Positions 26,434-34,151 of a stretch of 64,000 bases of DNA are shown here, piece by piece. Position 1 is the first letter of the stretch; every line of letters begins with the position of its first letter. Source of the stretch: Streptomyces tanashiensis (lineage in GTDB: Bacteria; Actinomycetota; Actinomycetes; Streptomycetales; Streptomycetaceae); the NCBI RefSeq assembly GCF_014648895.1, contig NZ_BMRZ01000002.1, forward strand, positions 186,001 to 250,000, in the 5' to 3' direction. The position numbers were made by a program, and so were the translations under genes. The notes beneath the pieces are model-generated. The model saw nothing but the letters and a program-made list of their open reading frames with translations. It searched no databases and was not told the origin of the DNA.

Positions 26434-28002
26434 TCACACAGGGGCGTGTGCGGTCCGGTCCCGGAGGATGTCGTGCGGGACGCCGAGCGCGGTCAGCCGC
26501 GCCCGGTGCCCGTCCAGACGGGTCCGGAAGTCCCGCCAGTCCTCGGTGGAGTCCCACGCCCGTTCGGCGAGGGCGCACAACCGGGGGTAGGTGAGGTACT
26601 CGATGTGCTCGGGCGTCGGGACGAACTCGGTCCACAGCTGCCCCTGGACGCCCAGGACCTTTCCGGCGAGCAGCGGCTCGTCGGGGGGCGGCTGGAGGTC
26701 GACGCCGTAGACGGTCCGCAGGTCGAGGGCGTGGCCGGGCTGCGCGGGAGGTTCCGTGGAGCCGGGGCCGCGTGCGTAGTCGAAGTAGGTCGAGCGGTGG
26801 TCGGCGTGGATGACGTCGTGGCCCCGGCGTGCGGCCGCCCAGGCGTGCTGCGGTGTGCGCCAGCTCATCACCGTGCAGGTCTGGGGAAGTGTGGCGCCGT
26901 TCTCGGCCCAGGCGACCGGGCGGCGGCCCGCCTGTACGACGTGGTCGACCATCGTGGACATGAACCAGCCGTGCAGCTCCCGTGGGCCTGCCAGCCCTTC
27001 CCGTGAGGCCCGGGCGATCGCCGCCGGGCTCGCCTCCCATTCGTCCGTGGGGACTTCGTCGCCTCCTATGTGGAGGTAACGGGAGGGGAAGAGGTCCATC
27101 ACCTCGTCCAGGACCGTACGGAAGAAGTCGAGGACGTGGTCGCCGACGCCGAGGACGTTCGAGCAGACGCCCCAGTGGGTCCACACGTCGAGCGGCCGCT
27201 CGGGGCGGTTGCCCAGTTCGGGATAGGCGGCGAGCGCGGATCGTACGTGTCCCGGCACGCCCACCTCCGGCACGACCGTCACACCGCGCGCGGCCGCGTA
27301 CGCGACGAGCTCGGCGAGTTCGGCGCGGGTGTACGAGCCGGCATGCGGGCGGCCGTCGAACCGCCCGCTGCCGGCGGGGCCGACCATCGACTGTTCCCGT
27401 CGGCCGCCTATGTCGGTGAGCCTGGGATGGGCGGCGACCGGCATCCGCCAGCCCTGGTCGTCGGTGAGGTGCAGCTGGAGCGTGTTCAGCTTGTGCAGGG
27501 CCAGGAGGTCGACGAAACGGCGCAGGTAGGACACGGGCTGGAAGTGGCGGGCGACGTCCAGCAGCATGCCGCGCCAGGGATGCGCGGGGACGTCCGTGAT
27601 CTCCACTCCGGGCAGCTCGATCCCCTCCGAGGGCGCCGACAGCGCTTCGTGGGGCAGGAGCTGGCGGACCGTCTGCACGCCGCACAGCAGACCGGCCGGG
27701 CGGGCGGCGCGCAGCAGCACGCCCTGGGCGGAGACGGTCAGCCCGTATCCCTCCTCGCCCAGGCCCGTGAGTGCGGAGTCGAGGGCAAGGACGAAGGCGC
27801 CGTCCTCGGCGTGCTCCAGCCGCAGTCCCGTTGCGGGCTCGAGATACGTACGCAGGAGGTCGGCGGCTCCTTCGGCGCCGGGGGCGACGCGCAGCCGTGT
27901 GGTGTCGTCGAGGCGGAATCGGCCGGGGCGCGGGGACAGCCGGGTGGGGCGGGGAACGAGTGCGAGTTCAGGACGCGGGAGTCGGGGGTGCAGGGGGTCC
28001 AC
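26434..28002 (-). CDS. Beta-N-acetylhexosaminidase (GH20)
   Basis: A 522-aa enzyme starting at GTG 28002 (CGGAGA upstream). An N-terminal alpha/beta domain precedes the GH20 barrel (VPAHPWRGMLLDVARHFQPV; LHLTDDQGWRMPV; catalytic HIGGDEVPTDEW with D315-E316, then VLGVQGQLWTEFVP). Such enzymes release N-acetylglucosamine or N-acetylgalactosamine from chitobiose and related sugars. No signal peptide is visible, so it is likely cytoplasmic and acts on imported disaccharide. Position behind the two permeases matches the dasD gene of the dasABCD type of locus. Confidence 0.92.
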   Translation of the reverse strand: MDPLHPRLPRPELALVPRPTRLSPRPGRFRLDDTTRLRVAPGAEGAADLLRTYLEPATGLRLEHAEDGAFVLALDSALTGLGEEGYGLTVSAQGVLLRAARPAGLLCGVQTVRQLLPHEALSAPSEGIELPGVEITDVPAHPWRGMLLDVARHFQPVSYLRRFVDLLALHKLNTLQLHLTDDQGWRMPVAAHPRLTDIGGRREQSMVGPAGSGRFDGRPHAGSYTRAELAELVAYAAARGVTVVPEVGVPGHVRSALAAYPELGNRPERPLDVWTHWGVCSNVLGVGDHVLDFFRTVLDEVMDLFPSRYLHIGGDEVPTDEWEASPAAIARASREGLAGPRELHGWFMSTMVDHVVQAGRRPVAWAENGATLPQTCTVMSWRTPQHAWAAARRGHDVIHADHRSTYFDYARGPGSTEPPAQPGHALDLRTVYGVDLQPPPDEPLLAGKVLGVQGQLWTEFVPTPEHIEYLTYPRLCALAERAWDSTEDWRDFRTRLDGHRARLTALGVPHDILRDRTAHAPV

Positions 28003-28055
28003 GGGGCTTTGTCTCCGGTGTTCGGCGGGACACGGAAGGGGGAAGGATGTGCCGG

Positions 28056-28910
28056 CTAGCCCTTGACTCCCCCGGCGGTGAGGCCTGAGGTCACGTGGCG
28101 CTGCAGGGCGAGGAAGACGATCAGCGCGGGCAGGGCGAAGAGGGTGGAGGCCGCCATGGTGGCGCCCCAGTCCGTGCCGAAGGTCGTCTGGAAGGAGGAG
28201 AGCCAGACGGGCAGCGTGCGGCTGTCCTGCTGCTTGATGATCAGGAAGTTGGCGTAGGTGAACTCGTTCCAGGCGGTGATGAAGCCGAAGAGCGAGGTGG
28301 CCATCAGTCCCGGGGCGAGCAGCGGGAACGCGACGCGGCGGAAGGCTCCCACGCGGGTGCAGCCGTCGACCTGCGCCGCCTCTTCCAGTTCGGGTGGGAT
28401 GCCGGCGATGAAGCCCCGCAGCACCACCACGGTGAACGGCAGGGTGATCATGAAGTAGACCAGGGTGAGCGTGGGCAGCCGGTCGAGCATGTCGGTGTCG
28501 CGGGCGATGATGTAGATCGGGATGATCAGTGATTCCCAGGGCGCCATCTGGGCGATGAAGACCGCCAGCATGAACTGCCTGCGCCCGCGCCATCGCAGCC
28601 TCGCCACGGCGTACGCGGCGCCGAGTGCGACGAGCAGCGCCAGGAGTACGGCGCTGAGGGTGACCAGGATGCTGTTGCGCCAGAACAGGGTGAAGCCGTC
28701 GGCCTGGACCGCTGCCCGGAAGTGGTCGAGGGTCCATGCGCGTGGGACCAGACGGGGTTCGTAGGACTGGATGTCCCGGGACGGCTTGAGGGCGGTCGTG
28801 ACCATCCAGTACACGGGAAAGAGGCAGATCACCACCGTCAGGCCGGCCGCGGCGTTGAGCGGGAGGCGGCGCAGGGCGCGCCGCGGGGTGGGCCTGCGGT
28901 TCGTGGTCAC
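28056..28910 (-). CDS. Carbohydrate ABC transporter permease (MalG type)
   Basis: A 284-aa permease with six membrane segments and the EAA loop EEAAQVDGCTRVGAFRRVAF that docks the ATPase. The ending HVTSGLTAGGVKG is characteristic of MalG-like subunits. GTG 28910 overlaps the stop of the previous permease (GTGA). The importer has no ATPase gene nearby; such systems in Streptomyces usually share the MsiK ATPase encoded elsewhere. Confidence 0.92.
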   Translation of the reverse strand: MTTNRRPTPRRALRRLPLNAAAGLTVVICLFPVYWMVTTALKPSRDIQSYEPRLVPRAWTLDHFRAAVQADGFTLFWRNSILVTLSAVLLALLVALGAAYAVARLRWRGRRQFMLAVFIAQMAPWESLIIPIYIIARDTDMLDRLPTLTLVYFMITLPFTVVVLRGFIAGIPPELEEAAQVDGCTRVGAFRRVAFPLLAPGLMATSLFGFITAWNEFTYANFLIIKQQDSRTLPVWLSSFQTTFGTDWGATMAASTLFALPALIVFLALQRHVTSGLTAGGVKG

Positions 28911-29833
28911 GTGTGCTCCCCTTCCTGGCGGAACAGTTGGCGGAAGTAGAGGACGAGGACGCCGCTCATGAGGAGGACGGTGACCATGGAGGCGGCCGCG
29001 CCGAGGTCGTAGCGCTGGTTCGCGAGGGCGGTCTGCACGGCGTACACCGGCAGGATCGTGGTCGCGTCGCCCGGTCCGCCCCGGGTCATCACCCAGATCT
29101 GGACGAATGCCTTGAAGGTCCAGATGACCTCGAGGGAGAGCACCAGCATGAAGATCGGTCTCACGAGGGGGAAGGTCACGGAGCGGAAGATCCTCGTGGC
29201 GCCGGCGCCGTCGATGCGCGCGGATTCGTAGAGCTCCTCGGGGACGGTGGTGAGGGCCGAGTAGAGGGTGATGGCGGCGAAGGGCACGGACTGCCACACG
29301 ATGAGGACGACGAGGATCGTGAAGGCGGCGCTGCCGTCGGCGAACCAGGTGTAGCCCTCGAAGGAGGTGAACCCGAGGCGGGTGAGGGTTTCGTTGACGA
29401 TGCCGAACTCGGAGTGGAACAGCCACTGGAAGACGGTGGTGGCGGCCACGACGGGTACCGCCCACACCAGGACCAGCGAGCTGAGGACGACGGCTCTGGC
29501 GGGTCTGCCCAGCCGTTCGATCATCAGGGCGACCAGGGTGGAGAGGATCATGATGGCGACGACGTTGACGGCCATGAACAGGAACGTGCGGCGGACGACG
29601 TCCCAGAACCTCGGGTCGGTCAGCAGGGTCCGGTAGTTGCGCAGACCCACGAACTCGGCGTCGCCTCTGATCAGTTCGCGCAGCCGGAAGTCCTGCAGGG
29701 AGATGAGCAGAGCCCGGCCGAACGGATAGAGCAGGAGGTAGAGCATGCCCAGGACGGCCGGTGCGATCAGCAGGTAGGGGCCGAGGGTGGGAGGGCGTCT
29801 GCGGGGCAGTCGTCGGGAGGGTGTGGCCGGCAT
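28907..29833 (-). CDS. Carbohydrate ABC transporter permease (MalF type)
   Basis: A 308-aa permease with six hydrophobic segments (PYLLIAPAVLGMLYLLLYPF; FMAVNVVAIMILSTLVALMI and others) and the EAA loop YESARIDGAGATRIFRSVTF. Its start lies 3 nt after the solute-binding protein stop, and its own stop overlaps the next permease start, so the three transporter genes form one tightly coupled operon. Confidence 0.92.
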   Translation of the reverse strand: MPATPSRRLPRRRPPTLGPYLLIAPAVLGMLYLLLYPFGRALLISLQDFRLRELIRGDAEFVGLRNYRTLLTDPRFWDVVRRTFLFMAVNVVAIMILSTLVALMIERLGRPARAVVLSSLVLVWAVPVVAATTVFQWLFHSEFGIVNETLTRLGFTSFEGYTWFADGSAAFTILVVLIVWQSVPFAAITLYSALTTVPEELYESARIDGAGATRIFRSVTFPLVRPIFMLVLSLEVIWTFKAFVQIWVMTRGGPGDATTILPVYAVQTALANQRYDLGAAASMVTVLLMSGVLVLYFRQLFRQEGEHT

Positions 29834-29836
29834 CTG

Positions 29837-31105
29837 TCAGGAACCGCTGTTCAGCGTGGTGGTGATGGACCGGGACGCCTTGCCGGCCTCGGACGTCGCG
29901 TCGCGGCCGATCAGCACCGCCGTCATGTAGTCCTTGATCGGGTTCTTGGCCTCGACCGCTGCCCACTGCGGGGTGTTGGGCGTGGCGTGCCCGTTGGCGG
30001 CGCCGACCGCCATGGCTGCGGCACCGGGATCGGAGGCGACGGCGGCAGCCAGGTTGGTCTTGTTCGGGACGTAGCTCATGGCGAGGGCGAGCTTCTTCTG
30101 CCAGGCCTCGCCGGTGAGCTCCTTGATGAAGGTGTACGCCTCCTCCTGGTGCGCGGCGGCGGAGGGGACGACCAGGTCGGAACCGCCGGTGAAGACGGCG
30201 CCCGGGGTGTCGGGGGTCTTGCCGGGGATCGGGAAGAATCCCAGCTTGCCCTTGAGGTCGGGGTTGCTCTGCGCGATGAGGTTGGCTCCGCCGGGGGCGG
30301 CGATGACCTGGGCTATCCGCCCCTTGGCCACGACTTCGGCCTGCAGGGGGCGGGACTCGTCGGAGTCCTTGGGGCCCTTGCCGAGGGCCTGGAGCCGCTG
30401 GTAGAACTCCATGGCTCTCAACGCTTCGGGGCTGTCGAGGCCTCCCTTCCATGTCGCGCCTTCCCGCGCGGCGAGGTCGCCGCCCTCGTCCCAGACGAAG
30501 CCCGCGAGGGCGAACCAGTTCTGGCCGGGGAGGTAGATGCCCTGGGTGCCGTTCCTGTTGAGCTTCTCGGTGGCGGCGAGCCACTGGTCGCGCGTCTTGA
30601 TCTTCGTGGCGTCGATGCCCGCCTCCTGGAAGAGGTCGGTGCGGTAGATGACGACGCGATTGGCGGCGTAGTACGGGATGCCGTACTGCTTGCCCTCCCA
30701 GGCTCCCGGTTCGGCGAGGCCCTTGAGCCAGGAGTCGCCGCCGAGCTCGGCGACCTTGTCGCTGAAGTCGGTGAGGCCGCCGCTCTGGGCGTACTGGGCG
30801 ACCTGGGTGTTGCCGACCTCGATGACGTCGGGGGCGTCGTTGCTGGCCAGGGCCGCGGTGACCTTCTCTCCGATGCCCTCCCATTCCTGGATCTGGATCT
30901 TGAGGTCGATGTCCGGGTGAGCCTTCTCGAAGCCGGCCTCGAACTCCTTCTGGAAGGTCTCGGAGACGCTGTCGCGCATGAGCCAGACATCAAGGACGGT
31001 CGGGCCGTCGGCGCGCTGCTCGGAGTCACCGCCGGAGGTGGAGCAGGCGACGAGTCCGGAACTCAGCAGCATGGCACCGAGCAGGGCAAGGGGGCGGTGC
31101 TTCAC
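29837..31105 (-). CDS. Extracellular sugar-binding lipoprotein of an ABC importer
   Basis: A 422-aa family 1 solute-binding protein starting at GTG 31105 (AGAGGTG upstream). The lipobox is LVACS near residue 21. Typical points are VLDVWLMRDSVSETFQKEFE at the N-terminus, NDAPDVIEVGNTQVAQYAQS, and PYYAANRVVIYRTDLFQEAG. The GH20 and GH16 neighbours suggest an amino-sugar or glycan-derived oligosaccharide as ligand. It is not close in sequence to S. coelicolor DasA as I remember it, so it is probably a paralogue. Confidence 0.9.
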   Translation of the reverse strand: MKHRPLALLGAMLLSSGLVACSTSGGDSEQRADGPTVLDVWLMRDSVSETFQKEFEAGFEKAHPDIDLKIQIQEWEGIGEKVTAALASNDAPDVIEVGNTQVAQYAQSGGLTDFSDKVAELGGDSWLKGLAEPGAWEGKQYGIPYYAANRVVIYRTDLFQEAGIDATKIKTRDQWLAATEKLNRNGTQGIYLPGQNWFALAGFVWDEGGDLAAREGATWKGGLDSPEALRAMEFYQRLQALGKGPKDSDESRPLQAEVVAKGRIAQVIAAPGGANLIAQSNPDLKGKLGFFPIPGKTPDTPGAVFTGGSDLVVPSAAAHQEEAYTFIKELTGEAWQKKLALAMSYVPNKTNLAAAVASDPGAAAMAVGAANGHATPNTPQWAAVEAKNPIKDYMTAVLIGRDATSEAGKASRSITTTLNSGS

Positions 31106-31143
31106 GGTTCACCTCTGGGGAGCATGAGAAGGGCAGGTACACC

Positions 31144-31331
31144 TGGACCTGACCAATCGCCGATCGAGTGTTTACCAGTTGGCGCGGAGATGAAGGTGGC
31201 ATAGACCAATATCAGCGTCAACCCCTGCGGCAGAGCGGGGTTTTGACTAGCAGGCACTCAGAAAGAGCCGGATAGCCCCGGACCTGCACACCCACCCCAA
31301 CCTGACCACTTGACCAGTTATAGTTGACCAG
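31144..31331. promoter_or_regulatory. Cluster of GACCA half-sites between the importer operon and its GntR regulator
   Basis: TGGACCTGACCA at 31144-31155 is a degenerate palindrome, TAGACCAAT is at 31202-31210, and TGACCA recurs at 31303, 31311 and 31325 (the last two as TTGACCAG). DasR-type GntR/HutC sites have TGGTC/GACCA halves, so these are likely binding sites of the adjacent regulator. No single copy is a full consensus dre palindrome. Confidence 0.5.
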
Positions 31332-31364
31332 AGAACGTACCCGACGAACGAACGAGAGCCCCGT

Positions 31365-32213
31365 ATGGAGATCGACGCGGCAGCCTCCGGCGCGATGCTC
31401 AAGCGTGAGCGCGTCCGTGACGCGATCCTCGAGCTCATCGAGGCACGGCACCCCGGTGACGCGATCCCGTCCGAGCGCACCCTCTGTTCCGAGTTGGGAG
31501 TGTCACGCCCCACGCTGAGGGCGGCCGTCGACGAACTGGTCGTCGCCGGGCTGCTCGTCCGGGAGCACGGCCGGGGCATGTTCGTGGCCGCGGAGAAGAT
31601 CACCCAGGAACTGGTCGCCGACCAGAACACGTTCAGCCTGCCGCGGGCCGGCGGGGTGTGGACCAGCCGGCTGCTGGAGTTCAGCACGCTGCCGGCCGGC
31701 GCCCGAGTCAGCCGCAAGCTGCGCATCTCCCCCGCCGCCGAGATCCTGTACGTCGCCCGCCTCCGCCTCGTGGACGGCTCCCCCGTGGCGATCGAGCACC
31801 TGCACGTGCGGACCGACCTCGCCCCGGGCCTGACCAGGGGCGAGCTGGAGCAGGGCGACCTCTACGAGCACCTTCGCGACCGGCACGGCGTCCAGGTCCA
31901 CGAGGCGGTCCAGTCGATCGAACCCACCGTCGTCACCCGCGCCGAAGCCGATCTGCTCGACGTGCCCGAGCTGTCCCCCGCACTGCTCTTCGAACGACTC
32001 ACCACCGACACCCGCGGCCGCGCGGTGGAGTACGTCCACTCGCTCTACCGCGGCGACCGCTACCGGATCGTGTCCCGCCTCACCCTCAGCGGCGGCGAGG
32101 CGCAGCCCACGCCGAAGGAGGGGCACCACCACCCGGGCATCCCTCCAGGCGACTTCACCGGGGGCGACCCCGTCACCCTCTCCACGCGCGGTGTCGTCCA
32201 GCACGACGTCTGA
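31365..32213 (+). CDS. GntR family regulator with UTRA ligand domain (HutC subfamily)
   Basis: A 282-aa regulator. The winged helix (AILELIEARHPGDAIPSERT, then LGVSRPTLRAAVDELV, residues about 20-72) is followed by a UTRA domain (LYVARLRLVDGSPVAIEHLH; LFERLTTDTRGRAVEYVHSL; YRGDRYRIVSRLTL). The tail of about 40 residues after RLTL is longer than usual for the family and rich in Pro, Gly and His. It is divergent from the importer operon and probably represses it until a sugar phosphate binds. Sequence differs clearly from DasR as I know it. Confidence 0.88.
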   Translation: MEIDAAASGAMLKRERVRDAILELIEARHPGDAIPSERTLCSELGVSRPTLRAAVDELVVAGLLVREHGRGMFVAAEKITQELVADQNTFSLPRAGGVWTSRLLEFSTLPAGARVSRKLRISPAAEILYVARLRLVDGSPVAIEHLHVRTDLAPGLTRGELEQGDLYEHLRDRHGVQVHEAVQSIEPTVVTRAEADLLDVPELSPALLFERLTTDTRGRAVEYVHSLYRGDRYRIVSRLTLSGGEAQPTPKEGHHHPGIPPGDFTGGDPVTLSTRGVVQHDV

Positions 32214-32478
32214 GACCGTCGCGGAACGTCGATTCGTTCAGGCCGAGTTCGTCGAGCGCCCACCCGGCGGAGCCGGCCGACTCTGGCCAAGAGACGGCGG
32301 CGGTGCACTCCAGCGTCCAGGTCGCGCTCGCCGCGTCTCTGGGCTGCGGGTCCAGGAGCTCGGCCGGGCGGTCTCGGCGTTGGACCGCCACATGGACGTT
32401 CCGGTAGGCAGCACCTGAGGGGTCCCCTGGCCGACAGGTGAGGCCGGGCAGCTCGACGGTGTCGATACGGATGCGCAT
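32173..32478 (-). pseudogene. DUF5990-like protein, probably C-terminally truncated
   Basis: A 101-aa frame whose first 55 residues (MRIRIDTVELPGLTC; YRNVHVAVQRRDRPAELL; ASATWTLECTA) look like DUF5990. The family normally continues with a GPYVQGRPG...FLYLSWG-like segment; here the sequence changes after ECTAAV and the frame ends inside the 3' end of the GntR gene (41-bp tail-to-tail overlap). I therefore favour a truncated gene. The family assignment is from memory. Confidence 0.4.
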
Positions 32479-32508
32479 CCCACCAGCATCCCGGAACTCC
32501 CGGCGACC

Positions 32509-33426
32509 TCATGGCCTTCCGGTCGCTCGACCAGGCAGCAGCGCCTCGGCGGCGACCTCCGCGACCGCCTCGGCGACGGCGGACAGAGCGGGCGAGTCCA
32601 GCTTCCACTGCTGCCAGTACAGCGGGACGTCCATGGGTCGGCCCGGGGCAAGCTCGACCAGTCGGCCGGCCCGCAACAGCGACGTGGCCTGCGGTTCGGG
32701 CACCAGGCCCCAGCCGAGGCCGGCGGCCACGGCGTCCCGGAACCCGTCCGAGGCCGGCACCATGTGCCGGATCTTCCCGGCCCCCGACCGGCCGCGCGTC
32801 AGAGCCCGGACGAAGGTGTCCTGCAGCTCGTCACGCCGGTCGAACACCACGGTGGGCGCCTCGCACAGGTCCTGGGCCAAGGCGCCCGTCAGGTGCCGGG
32901 CCGCGAATTCCGGAGTCGCCACAGCCAGATAGCGGGCCAGTCCCAGCAGACGTACGGTGCACCCTGCCACCGCGTCGGGCGAGGAGGTGACGGCCGCCAT
33001 CACCTGTCCTTCGCGCAGCAGGGCGGTGGTGTGGGACTCGTCCTCCCGGTGGAGCTCGAAGCAGACCGGAGGGTCCTGCGGCACCCGGGTGAGTGCGGGC
33101 AGGAACCAGGTGGCGAGGGAGTCCGCGTTGACCGCCACCGGAACCCGCGCGGGGCCCTGCTCCGCAGCCAGCCCGAGTTCGGCGCGGGCATCCCGCTCCA
33201 GCCGGGCCAGCTGCCGGGCGAACCTGACCACCACGTCGCCGGACTCGGTGGCCCGTACCGGCTTGGTGCGCAGCAGCAGGACCCGCCCGGTGCGCTGTTC
33301 CAGGGCCTTGACGCGCTGGCTGACGGCGGAGGGTGTCACGTGCAGGGCGGCGGCCGCGGCGTCGAAGGTGCCTTCGTCGACCACCGCCAGCAGGGTTCTG
33401 ACCTGATCCAGGGGAAGCTCATCCAT
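32509..33426 (-). CDS. LysR-type regulator, ArgP/LysG group
   Basis: A 305-aa LysR-type regulator starting at ATG 33426. The helix-turn-helix (VRTLLAVVDEGTFDAAAAAL, then HVTPSAVSQRVKALEQRTG) is very close to ArgP/LysG/IciA, followed by the type 2 periplasmic-binding-like effector domain. It is divergent from a LysE-type exporter gene, the usual arrangement for LysG/LysE, where the regulator activates export of basic amino acids. An inverted repeat (33434-33459) lies between them. Confidence 0.88.
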   Translation of the reverse strand: MDELPLDQVRTLLAVVDEGTFDAAAAALHVTPSAVSQRVKALEQRTGRVLLLRTKPVRATESGDVVVRFARQLARLERDARAELGLAAEQGPARVPVAVNADSLATWFLPALTRVPQDPPVCFELHREDESHTTALLREGQVMAAVTSSPDAVAGCTVRLLGLARYLAVATPEFAARHLTGALAQDLCEAPTVVFDRRDELQDTFVRALTRGRSGAGKIRHMVPASDGFRDAVAAGLGWGLVPEPQATSLLRAGRLVELAPGRPMDVPLYWQQWKLDSPALSAVAEAVAEVAAEALLPGRATGRP

Positions 33427-33433
33427 AAGTACC

Positions 33434-33459
33434 GCTAAGGGTACGTAAGAATCCTTAGC
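33434..33459. promoter_or_regulatory. LysR-type inverted repeat between lysG- and lysE-like genes
   Basis: GCTAAGG (33434-33440) and CCTTAGC (33453-33459) are perfect 7-bp arms with 12 nt between. LysR-type regulators bind T-N11-A type sites in the space between divergent genes, so this is a good candidate. The exporter's likely -10 (TACGGT, 33483-33488) lies 24 bp further on. Confidence 0.55.
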
Positions 33460-33495
33460 TGTACTCATTCCCCGCTGATTCGTACGGTCGACGTC

Positions 33496-34116
33496 ATGAC
33501 CAGCACTGTCGCCGCCCTGCTCGCCGGATTCGGTACGGGCCTCTCCCTCATCGTGGCCATCGGAGCCCAGAACGCCTTCGTCCTGCGCCAGGGCGTCCGC
33601 CGCCACGCCGTCCTCGCGGTCGTGGTCATCTGTGCCGTCTCCGACGCGGTACTGATCGCGCTCGGAGTCGCCGGGGTGGGGGCGGTGGTCACGGCCTGGC
33701 CGGCGATGCTGACCGCGGTCGGCCTGGCGGGCGGGGCGTTCCTGCTCTGCTACGGGTTCCTGGCCGCCCGGAGGGTGCTGCGCCCGGATCCGGCGGCCAC
33801 GCTCTCCGCCGGCGGCCCGGACGCGGGTTCCGCCCGGCGGGCGGTCCTGACCTGCCTGGCCATGACGTGGCTGAACCCTCACGTGTACCTGGACACCGTT
33901 CTTCTGGTGGGCTCGCTCGCCTCCGACCGGGGCGACCTGCGCTGGGCCTTCGGCGCCGGCGCGGCCCTGGCCAGCCTGGGCTGGTTCTTCGCCCTCGGCT
34001 TCGGCGCCCGCCTGCTCTCGGGTGTCCTCTCCCGCCCCAAGGCATGGCGGGTGCTGGACGGTCTGGTCGCGGTGACCATGCTGGCGATGGGCGCGCTGTT
34101 GGTCGCGGGGGCGTAG
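33496..34116 (+). CDS. LysE/ArgO family amino acid exporter
   Basis: A 206-aa membrane protein with about five to six hydrophobic segments. The family signature is present at the N-terminus (FGTGLSLIVAIGAQNAFVLR, then QGVRRHA) and again in TWLNPHVYLDTVLLVGSLAS. The family exports lysine, arginine or related amino acids; the divergent LysG-type regulator supports basic amino acid export. TACGGT ends 7 nt before ATG 33496 and no ribosome site is seen, so the mRNA may be leaderless. Confidence 0.92.
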   Translation: MTSTVAALLAGFGTGLSLIVAIGAQNAFVLRQGVRRHAVLAVVVICAVSDAVLIALGVAGVGAVVTAWPAMLTAVGLAGGAFLLCYGFLAARRVLRPDPAATLSAGGPDAGSARRAVLTCLAMTWLNPHVYLDTVLLVGSLASDRGDLRWAFGAGAALASLGWFFALGFGARLLSGVLSRPKAWRVLDGLVAVTMLAMGALLVAGA

Positions 34117-34151
34117 ACCGCCCCCGGCCTTGGTCAGGAGCGGCGCACGGG

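Noticed and set aside
28913-31204. Long plus-strand open frame antisense to the importer genes
   Set aside because: It is a GC-rich shadow frame opposite the permease and binding-protein genes; its predicted protein is low complexity with no recognisable domain.
31365-32213. Naming the UTRA regulator dasR
   Set aside because: The domain architecture and locus order fit, but its sequence differs clearly from the DasR I remember, and no full consensus dre site is present.
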